Source: Scylla paramamosain
Lineage: Eukaryota > Arthropoda > Malacostraca > Decapoda > Portunidae
DNA: 64,000 bases
Assembly: GCF_035594125.1 (NCBI RefSeq)
Contig: NC_087197.1
Coordinates: 7,300,110 to 7,364,109 of the forward strand
Direction of reading: 5' to 3'
This document shows positions 53,840 through 64,000 of this stretch, piece by piece; the stretch's first letter is position 1; each line of letters opens with the position of its first letter. The position numbers and the translations under genes were made by a program. Under the pieces are notes generated by a model. That model made no database searches and was not told the origin of the DNA. It was given only the letters and a program-made list of their open reading frames with translations.

Positions 53840-56175
53840 GCGTTTCTCATATTATGTAGCAAAACATCATAATGCATGCAGATCTCTATATGAAGAAGCA
53901 AAACTATATTACAGGAAACTTGAGTGTTAGGAATCAAAATGCTAAAAAGCATTGAAAGCACCCTATTTGGCAATATAAAATAACATTACCAAGAAAGTAT
54001 CTTTAGAGTGTTTTTGACCTTCTTACGTGCGAAATCGCTGAAACGCATGCAAAACAACCTTTATGGAGAAACAGAATAACATTACCAAAAACTTGTATTT
54101 TGATTGTTTTTGTGCTTGTTAAGTACAAAAATGCCAAATTACACGCAAAGCATCCCACATGGAGAAAACAAAGGACATTACGAGAAAAGTGTATTATGAG
54201 AGATTTTGAGCTTTTTAGGTACCAAGACTCAAAAATACATGATTACCACTTTATATGGAAAAACAACTCTACCAAAAACTTTTACTTAAACTCTTTTTCA
54301 TATTGTTAAGTACCAAAAGACAAAATGCATTAGAAGCCCCCTTTATCGGGAAACGAAACGACATTATCATCAACGTGCCTTTTGAGTGTTTTTCAACGTG
54401 TTAGACACCAGAACGCTAAAAAACATGGAAAGCACTCTATAAAGGAATACAAAACAACATTACTAAAAACGTGTTTTATAGGTTCTTATGTACAGAAACG
54501 CTAAAACCCATGCAAAACACCCTTTCTGGAGAAGCGAAATAAATATTTCGTTGATAAATTACATTCAGGAAAGTTAGGGAACATCCCTTACAGAAGAAAA
54601 AGATCGCAGAAGAATGATCCTAAATGGATGACTGAGGTTAAAACACTACATAGGGCGAAGGAGAAGTATATATGAGATTAAAGACAGGGGAAGTGGTTTT
54701 AAGGCCATAATATAATGAATTAGAAAAGTCAGGAGTTTAACAAGGAAAGCTAAAAACAGTTATGAATTAAAGGTAGCCAGCCAAGCGAAGATGGACCTTA
54801 AGGGATTTTATCAGGCATATAAGACGAAGAATAGAGAAACAATAGTTCCTTAAAGACAGCAGAATGGGACCTGATTAGTTGTTGAGAGGAGATTAGTAAA
54901 ATTGTGAGCGAGTATTTTTTAATTGTCTTTGCCCAGGAAAACATGCAGGATTTGCCGAATAGTGAGAAGATATTTAGAATAGAAGAGGATGAGAAGCTGA
55001 CAGATATTACCATAACTAAAAGAGATAGTGGAACAGGAGATAGATAAGTTGAAAAGTTCAAGTCACCAGGACCAGATGAAATATATTCCACAGTATTTAA
55101 GGAAAGGAAAAAGGTTATAAGTAATCTGTTAGTTTCTGTCCTTAGGAAATCACTTTAGTCATGTGAGGTATCGGTAATTCGGAGGCAGGCGAATATAGTA
55201 CCTACCTTTAAGAAAGGAGATAAAACTTTAACGTCTAATCTGTCAGCTTAACTTCTGTTGAATGTAAAATAATGGAGTCAATAATGGCAGATTCTTCTTG
55301 CAGATTTACTTATTTCTTATGTTCTTATGTTCTTATTACCAAAAGCGTGTATTTTCAGTGTTTTTCAGCTATTACGTGAAAAAAAATGCCAAAATGCATG
55401 CAAAGCACCCAATATGAAGAAAAAGAGCGACATTACGAGAAACGTGCATTATGATTGTTTTTAAGATTCTTAGGTACCAAAACGCTGAAACTCATGAATA
55501 ACACTCTTAATTGAGATAGAGAGCTTATCAAATGTGTGTATTTTGAGTGTTTTTCACATTCTTAGTTACCAAAACCGCAAGTTGCATGCGAAAATAGCTT
55601 TATGTGGAAAAAAAAATGACATTACCAGAAGAGTGTCTTTTGAGTGTTTTTGAGCGTGTTAGGCAATAAAGCACTATAAAGCAGGCAATCACATTACATG
55701 GAAATAAAACCAAATTTTACCAAGAACTTGCTTTTAAGTGTTTTTAGCTCCTTACATATTGAAACGCTAAAACACATGCAAAACACCCTTTATGGAGAAA
55801 CAGAAAAACATTACAAAAACCATGTATTTTGAGTGTTTTTGATCAAGTTACCTATAAAAACGCTTAAATACATGCAAAGAACCCTATATTTCGGAAACGA
55901 AAGGTCATTATGAGAAACGTGTATTATGACTGTTTTTAAGTTCCTTAAGTACCAAAAAGCTAAAACCCACAAATAACACTCTTTATAGAGAAAAAAATAA
56001 ATAAATAAAAAATAGCATTTTTTTTTTTTTGTTATTCATCTTCATAGGTACCAAGATGCCAAAATTCTGGCAAAATTCAGGGAAATTATGTGGAAAAAAG
56101 AACATTATAAAAAAAGTTAATTCTAGATTATTTTTCGGACTGTTATGTACCAAACCCTAAAGTGCATGGAAACCC
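53840..56175 (+). repeat. Segmental duplication, copy 2 (pair with 49,901-52,065)
   Basis: This is the same sequence order as copy 1 with the longer, ancestral form of the CR1-like remnant. The left boundary is sharp: GGTTTACCAA joins directly to GCGTTTCTCAT. The right end grades into ordinary HOR satellite. Confidence 0.85.
54541..55335 (+). pseudogene. Decayed CR1-type LINE fragment, longer copy
   Basis: Conceptual translation in shifting frames gives a linker like that of CR1-type elements (NVPYRRKRSQKNDPKWM, then YELKVASQAK and KGFYQAYKTKN). It continues into the start of a reverse transcriptase (KSPGPDEIYSTVFKE, then ANIVPTFKKGDKTLTSN and KIMESII). Premature stops and frame changes break it, for example a TAG soon after the KSPGPDE region. 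The catalytic YADD region is absent. The sequence jumps from early RT motifs to a tail of TTCTTATG repeats at about 55,310-55,335, which is typical of CR1 3' ends. It is an internally deleted, dead copy embedded in satellite. The shorter paralogue lies at 50,602-51,230. Confidence 0.85.
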
Positions 56176-59100
56176 ACCTATATATGGAAATTAAACGACT
56201 TTACAAGAAACCTGTGTTTTGAGTGTTTTTAGCATGTTAGGCACCAAAACGATAAATACCATTGAAGTAACTCAATATGGGAATCCAAAACAAAATTACT
56301 GAAAACATGCCTTCTCAGTGTTTTACGTAGAAAAACGCTAAAACGGATGCAAACCAACCAATACGAAGAAATAGAAAAAACATCCCCAAAAACGTATATT
56401 TTGAGTGTTTTTGAACTTGTTACCTACAAAAAAACGCGAAAATGCATGCAAAGCACTCTATATTTGGAAACAAAAGGACATTACGAGAAATGTGTATAAT
56501 GAGTGTTTTATACTTTCACAAGATCCACAAGGCAAAAAACACAAAAACTCGTATACATGTAGAAGTTTCTTAGATACCAAAATGCTGAAACTCATGAATA
56601 AAACTCTTAATAGAAAAACAGAACAAGCTTACTAAATGCGTGTATTTTGAGTGTTATTTCACATTCTTAGTTAAAAAAAAAAAAAACGAAATTCCATGCG
56701 AATAAAGCTTTATGTGGGAAAAAAATGACATTACCAGATAAGTGTCTTTTGAGTGTTTTTGAGTGTTAGGCAATAAAGCACTAAAAAGTAGGGCAATCAC
56801 ATCACATGGAATAAAACCAACGTTTACGAAGAACTTGCCTTTAAGTGTTTTTCAGCTCCTTATATGCGCTAAAACGAATGCAAAACACACTTTATATAGA
56901 AAGAAAATAACATAACCAACAACAGGTATTTTAAGTGTTTTTTAATCATGTTATCTATAAAAAACGCTTAAATACATGCAAAGAACCTTATGTTTGGGAA
57001 AGGAAAGGATATTAGAGAAACGTGTATTATGAGTGTTTTCCAGTTCCTTAAGAACCAAAAAGCTAAAATCCACAAGTAACACTCTTTATTCAGAAAAAAA
57101 TAAATAAATAAATAGAAAAACAGGAATTTTTTTATTTTTTTTTATTCATCTTCATAGGTACCGAGATGCCAAAATTCTGGCAAAATTCAGGGCAATTATG
57201 TGATAAAAGATCATTATCAAAAAAGTTAATTTTGTCTTTTTTACGGACTGTTATTTACCAAACCCTAAAGTGTATGCAAAGCCACCTATATGAGGAAATT
57301 AAACGACTTTACCAGAAACCTATCTTTTGAGTGATTTTCAGCTTGTTAGGCATCTAAACGATAAATAATTTGGAAGTCACTCTATATGAGAATCCAAAAC
57401 AAAATACTGAAAACGTGTCTTTTCTGTGTTTTAGGTAGAAAAACGCTAAAACGGATGCAAACCAACAAATATGAAGAAATAGAATATTACCAAAATGGTA
57501 TATTTTGAGTGTTTTTAATCTTGTTACCTACAAAAAACGCGAAAAAGGATGCAAAGCACTCTATATTGGGAAACAAAAGGACATTACGAGAAACGTGAAT
57601 AATGAGAGTTTTATAATTTCACAAGAACCACAAGGCAAAAAACGCAGAAACTCGTGTATATGGAGAAGTTTCTTAGTTACCAAAATGCTGAAACTCATGA
57701 ATAACACTCTTAAATGAGAAACATAACAACCTTACGAAATGTGTGTATTTTGAGTGTTTTTCACATTCTTATTTACCAAAACCCCAAATTGCATGTAAAA
57801 CTAGCTTTATGTTGGTAAGAAATGACATTACCAGAAAAGTGACTTTGAATGTTTTTGAGCGTGTTAAGCAATAAAGCACTAAAAAGCAGGGCAATAACAT
57901 TACATGGGAATGAAACCAACTTTTACCAAGAACATGCCTTTAAGTTTTTTTTAGCTCCTTACATACCAAAACGCTAACACGAATGCAAAACACCCTTTAT
58001 GGAGAATTAGAATAACATTACCAAAAACATGTATTTTGAGTGTTTTTGATCATGCTACCTATAAAAACGCGAAAATACATGCAAAGAACCCTATGTTTCG
58101 GAAACGAATGGACATTACGAGAAACGTTCATTACGAGAAACATGTTTTTAAGTTCCTTAAGAACCAAAAAACTAAAACCTACAAATAACACTCTTTATAA
58201 AGAAAAAATAAATAAATATATAAAAAAACGGCAATTTTTATTTTTTTTATTATTATTCATCTTCATAGATACCGAGATGCCAAAATTCTGGGAAAATTCT
58301 GGGCAATTATGTGATAAAAAATATTATCAAGAAAGTTAATATTAGCTTTTTTTTCGGAATGTTATGTACCAAACTCTTAAGTGAATGTAAAGCCATCTAC
58401 ATAAGGAAATTAAACGACTTTACGAGAAACCTTACTTTTGAGTGTTTTTCAGTATGTTAGGCACCAAAACGATAATAACATGGAAGTCAATCAATATGGG
58501 AATCCAAAACAATATTACTGAAAACGTGCCTTTTCAGTGTTTTACGTAGAAAAACGCTAAAAAGGATGCAAACCAACCAATATGAAGAAATAGAATAACA
58601 TTACCAAAAATTTATATTTTGAATGTTTTTGAGCTTGTTACCTAAAAAAATGCAAAAATGGATGCAAAGTATTGCAAAACAAAAGGACATTCTGAGAAAC
58701 GTGTATAATGAGTGTTTTATAGTTCCACAAGAACCAAAAGGCAAAAAACGCAAAAATTTCTGTACCTAGAGAAGTTTCTTAGATACAAAAATGATGAAAC
58801 TCATGAATAACACTTTTAATTGAGAAACAGAATTACCTTACAAAATGTGTGTATTTTGAGTGTTTTTCACATTCTTATTTACGAAAATCACAAATTACAT
58901 TTATACATTATTTTGTTACATTATTTTGAGTGTTTTTGATCATGTTACTTATAAAAACGCTTAAATACATGCAAAGAACCCTATGTCTGTGAAACGAAAG
59001 GACATTACGAAAATCGTGTATTATGATTGTTTTTAAGTTACTTAAGTACCAAAAAACAAAAACCCACAAATAGAGAAAAAATAAATAACTAAAAAAATAT

Positions 59101-62100
59101 ATTTTTTTTTGTTATTCATCTAAATAGGTATGAAGATGCCAAAATTCAGGCAAAATTCAGGGAAATTATGTAAAAAAACACATTATAAAAAATTTTTTTT
59201 AGCTTTTCCGGAATTACGTACCAAACCCAGAAGTGCATGCAAAGCCAACTATATGGGGAAATTACACGACTTTACCAGAAATCTGTCTTTTGAGTGTTTT
59301 TTCCAGCAATTTCAACAATACTACTGAAAACGTGTCTTTTCAGTGATTTACGAAGAAAAACGCTAAAACGGATGCAAGCCAACCAATATGAAGAAATACA
59401 ATAACATTACCAAAAAGATATATTTTGAGTGTTTTTCAGCTTGTTACCTACAAAAAATGCGAAAATGGATGGAAAGCACTCTATATTGGGAAATAAAAGA
59501 ACATTACGAAAAACGTGTATAATGAGTGTTTTATAGTTTCACACGAACCACAAGGCAAAAAACGAAAAAATTAGTGTATATAGAGAAGTTTCTTACATAC
59601 CAAAATGCTGAAATGCATGAATAACACTTTCAATTGAGAAACAGAACTACCTTACCAAATGGGTGTATTTTGAGTGTTTTTCACATTCTTAGTTACGAAA
59701 ATCCCAAATTACATGCGAAACTACCTTTATGTGGAAAAAAAATGACATTACCAAAAAAGTGTCTTTTTAGTGTTTTTGAGCGTGATATGCAACAAAGCAC
59801 TAAAAAGCAGAACAATCACATTACATGGGAATAAAACCAACTTTTACGAAGAACTTGCCTTTAAGTGTTTTTTCACTCCTTACATACCAAATCGCTAAAA
59901 AGCATGCAAAACACCCTTTATGGAGAAACAGAATAACATTACAAAAAACATGTATTTTGAGTTTTTTTTTATGTAACCTATAAAAACGCTTAAATACATG
60001 TAAAGGACCCTATGTTTGTATAACAAAAGGACATTACGAAAATCGTGTATTATGAGTGTTTTTAAGTTCCTTAAGTACCAAAAAGCTAAAACCCACAAAT
60101 AACACTCTTTATAGAGAGAAAAAAAAACTTTTTTTTTTTGTTATTCATCTTCATAGGTACCGAGATGCCAAAATTCTGGCAAAATTCATGGAAATTTTGT
60201 AAAAAATATCTTTATAAAAAAAATAATTTTAGCCTTTTTCCGGAGTTATGTACAAACCCTGAAGTGCATGCAAATCCATCTATATGGGGAAATTACACGA
60301 CTTTACCAGAAACCTGTCTTTTGAGTGTTTTTCAGCAATTTCAACAATATTACTGAAAACGTGTCTTTTCAGTGATTTACTTAAAAAAACGCTAAAACGG
60401 ATGTAAACCAACCAATAAGAAGAAATACAATAACATTACCAAAAAGATATATTTTGATGTGTTTTTGAGCTTGTTACCTACAAAAAAAGCAAAAAATGGA
60501 TGGAAAGCACTTTATATTGGCAAAGAAAAGGACATTACGAGAAACGTGTATGAGTGTTTTATAGTTTGACAAGAACCACAAGGTAAAAAACTAAAAAAAG
60601 TTTCTTACATACCAAAAAGATGAAACTCATGAATAACACTTTTAATTTTGAAACAGAAATACCTTACCAAATGTGTGTATTAGAAAAGATTCTTACCTAC
60701 GAAAATGCTGAAACTCATCAATAACACTTTTAATTAAGAAATAGAAAAATCTTATTAATGCCTGTGTTTTGAGTTTATTTTTCACATTCTTAGTTACGAA
60801 ATTCCCAAATTCCATGCAAAACTAGCTTTATGTGGGATATAAATGATATTACCAGAAAAGTGTCTTTTGAGTGTTTTTGAGCGTGTTAGGCAATAAAGCA
60901 CTAAAAAGCAGGGTAATAACATTACATAGGAATAAAAACAACTTTTACCAAGAACTTGCCTTTAAGTGTTTTTGAGCTCATTACATACCAATACGCTAAA
61001 ACGCATGCAAAACACCTTCTATGGAGAAACAATAAAATTACCAAAAACATATATTTTTTGGGTTTTGATCATGTTATCTATAAAAAGGCTTAAATACATA
61101 TAAAGAACCTTATGTTTGCGAAACGAAAGGACATTACGAGAAATGTGTATTATAAGTGTTTTTAAGTTCCTTAAGTACCAAAAAGATAAAACCCACAAAT
61201 AACACTCTTTATTTAGAAAAAAAAGTAAGAAAATAAAAAAATAGGATTTTTTTTTTGTTATTCATCTTCATAGGTACCAAGATTCCAAAATTCTGGGAAA
61301 ATTCAGGGCTATTATATGATCAAAGAAAATTATCAAAAAAGTTAATTTTAGCTTTTTTTTCGGATTGTTATATACCAAACCCTAAAGTGCATCGAAAGAC
61401 TCCTATATGAGGAAATTAAACGACCTTACCAGAAATCTGTTTTTTGAGTGTTTTTTCAGCATGTTAGGCACCAAAACGATAAATAATAAGGAACTCACCC
61501 TATATGAGAATCCAAAACAAAATTGCTGAAAACGTGTCTTTTCAGTGTTTTACGTAGAAAAACGCTGAAACGGATGCAAACCAACCAATATCAACAAATA
61601 GAAAAACATTACCAAAAAGGTATATTTTGAGTGTTTTTGTGCTTGTTACCTACAAAAAAACGGGAAAATTGATGCAAAGCACTCTACATAAGAAAACAAA
61701 AGGACTTTGCAAGAAAAGTGTATAATGAGTTTTTGTAGTTCAAAAGAACCAAAAGGCAAAAAACACAAAAACTCGTGTATATGGAGAATGTTCCTAGATA
61801 CCAAAAAGCTGAAACTCATGAATAACACTCTTAACTGAGAAACAGAACAACCTTACTAAATGCTTGTATTTTGCGTGCTTTTCACATTCTTAGTTATCAA
61901 AACCCCAAATTACATGCGAAACCACCTTCATGTAAGAAAAAAATGACATTACCAGAAAAGTGTCTTTTAAGTGTTTTTGAGCGTGATAGGCAATAAAGCA
62001 CTAAAAAGCACGGCAATGAAATTACATTACAATAACACCAATTTACACCAAAAACTTGCCTTTAAGTGTTTTTGAGCTCCTTATATAACAAACCGCTAAA

Positions 62101-64000
62101 ACGCATGCAAAACAAATTTTATGGAGAAACAAAATAATATTACCAAAAACATATATTTTGAGCGTTTTTTGATCATGTTATCTATAAAAACGCTTAAATA
62201 CATGCAAAGAACATTATGTTTGGGAAACAAAAGGACATCACGAAACGTGTATTATGAGTGTTTTTTTTAAGTTCTTTAAGTACCAAAAAGCTAAAACCCA
62301 CAAATAACACTATTCAGAAAATAAAAAAAAAAATATAAAAAAATATAAAAAAAAATGGATTTTTTTTAAAACGGATGCAAACCTACCAATATCAAGAAAT
62401 AGAAAAACATTACCAAAAAGGTATATTTTGAGTGTTTTTGAGCTTGTTACCTACAAAAAAACGCGAAAATTGATGCAAAGCACTCTATATTAAAAAACAA
62501 AAGGATTTTGCAAGAAAAGTGTATAATGAGTTTTTTATAGTTCAAAAGAACCAAAAGGCTAAAAACACAAAAACTCCTGTATATGGAGAAGGTTCCTAAA
62601 TACAAAAATGCTGAAACTCATGAATAACACTCTTAATTGAGAAACAGAACAACCTTACTAAATGCGTGTATTTTGAGTGCTTTTCACATTCTTAGTTACC
62701 AAAACCCCAAATTGTATGCAAAACCACCTTTATGTGAGAAAAAAATGACATTACCAGAAAAGTGTCTTTTAAGTGTTTTTGAGCGTGATAGGCAATAAAG
62801 CACTAAAAAGCAGGGCAATCATATTACATTGGAATAACACCAATTTATACCAAAAACTTGCCTTTAAGTGTTTTTGATGTCCTTATATATTAAACCGCTA
62901 GAACCCATACAAAAACAAACTTTATGGAGAAACAGAACATTACCAAAAACATGTATTTTGAGTGTTATTGATAATGTTATCTATATAAACGCTTAATTAC
63001 ATGCAAAGAACATTATGTTTGGGAAACAAAAGGATATTACGAGAAACGTGTATTATGAGTGTTTTTTTAAGTTTTTTATTTTTTTTAAGGCCTTTATTTA
63101 GAAAATAAAAAAAAAATATAAAGAAATAGGATTTTTTTTTTTTTTTTGTTATTCATATTCATAGGTACCGAGATGCCAAAATTCTGGGAAAATTCAGGGC
63201 AATCATATGATAGAAGAGTGTTATCAAAAAAGTTAATTTCCGGTTTTTTTTTATTGGACTGTTATGTACCAAACCTTAAAGTGCATGCAAAGACTCCTAT
63301 ATGAGGAAATTAAACGACCTTACCAGAAATATGTGTTTTGAGTGTTTTTTTTAGCATGTTAGGCACCAAAACGATAAATAATAAAAAAAAACTCACTCTA
63401 TAGGGGAATCCAAAAGAAAAAGCTACTGAAAACGTGTCTTCTCAGTGTTTTACGTAGAAAAACTCTAAAACGGATGCAAAGCAACCAATATCAAGAAATA
63501 GAAAAACGTTACTAAAAAGGTATATTTTGAGTGTTTTTGAGCATGTTACCTACAAAAAAACGCGAAAATTGATGCAAAGCACTCTATATTGGGAAAGAAA
63601 AGGACATTGCAAGAAAAGTGTACGAGTATAATGAGTGTTTTATAGTTCATAAGAACCGCGAGGCGAAAAACGCAAAATCTCGTGTATATGGAGAGGTTTC
63701 CTAGATACAAAAATACTAAAACTCATGTATAACACTCCTAATTGAGAAACAGAACAGCCCTAATAAATGCGTGTATTTTGATTGCTTTTTGTATTCTTAT
63801 CAAAACCCAAAATTGCATGCGAAAATAAATTTCTGGGAAAAAAAAAGACTTTACCAGAAAAGTGTCTTGTGAGTGTTTTTCAGCATGATACAAAATAAAG
63901 CACTAAAAAGGAGGGCAATCACATTACGTTGGAGGAAAACGAGTTTTTACCAAGAACTTGCATTTATGTGTTTTTGAGCTGCTTATATACCAAAACACTA
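56176..64000 (+). repeat. 1.1-kb higher-order-repeat satellite to the window end
   Basis: HOR markers occur at about 56,550, 57,652, 58,765, 59,575, 61,766, 62,577 and 63,680. The unit starting near 59.6 kb is long because a join near 60.69 kb inserts part of another unit. The unit at 61.77-62.58 kb is short, about 0.81 kb, because of a deletion near 62,360. No coding signal was found. Confidence 0.86.

Noticed and set aside
54798..55091. Minus-strand ORF of 97 codons
   Set aside because: It is antisense to the CR1-like remnant, whose plus strand shows recognisable RT motifs.

Overview
This window is non-coding, AT-rich animal DNA, almost all of it one satellite family. The host is most likely a decapod crustacean, possibly a crab. 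That rests on one intact non-LTR retrotransposon (about 19,377-22,701) whose 5' end and protein resemble, from memory, an element abundant in decapod genomes, and on a decayed CR1-type LINE fragment present twice. No host gene, tRNA, rRNA, CRISPR array or bacterial-style operon is visible.

The satellite has a monomer of roughly 92-98 bp. Recurring landmarks are GTACCAAAACGC, an ATGCATGCAA-like box, CACCCTATATGG, ACATTACC, and ACGTGT followed by TTTTGAGTGTTTTT. Five monomer types (A-E) recur in fixed order as a pentamer of about 0.48 kb. In about 14-46 kb and 51-64 kb, two diverged pentamers plus one extra monomer carrying an A/T microsatellite form a higher-order repeat (HOR) of about 1.10-1.13 kb. 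Short stretches of pentamer type interrupt these HOR regions.

Layout: 1-8,535 is old, heterogeneous satellite mostly in minus orientation, with small inversions, a long (AT)n tract and a 41-bp-arm hairpin. 8,536-13,694 is pentamer-type satellite in plus orientation with a second (AT)n. 13,695-14,031 is a short inverted segment. 14,031-19,376 is HOR satellite with another inverted segment at 17,977-18,447. 19,377-22,701 is the retrotransposon, on the minus strand. 22,716-28,910 is HOR satellite and 28,910-30,186 is pentamer type. 30,187-39,238 is a tandem segmental duplication of a 5,815-bp unit whose single-copy counterpart is 13,527-19,338. 39,239-46,008 is HOR satellite with a third (AT)n. 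46,009-47,685 is a dispersed copy of about 12,560-14,030, including the inverted segment. 47,686-50,601 is pentamer satellite. 50,602-51,230 and 54,541-55,335 are two copies of the CR1-like remnant, carried inside a duplication of about 2.2 kb. The remainder to 64,000 is HOR satellite.

The only protein likely to be made is the 986-residue endonuclease/reverse transcriptase of the retrotransposon. Everything else is structural DNA, a candidate for pericentromeric or other constitutive heterochromatin. What is notable is its architecture: nested periodicities, fold-back palindromes at orientation switches, and a tandem block whose two ends lie at different phases of its unit. Counts and boundaries were read by eye and are approximate unless an exact base is given.
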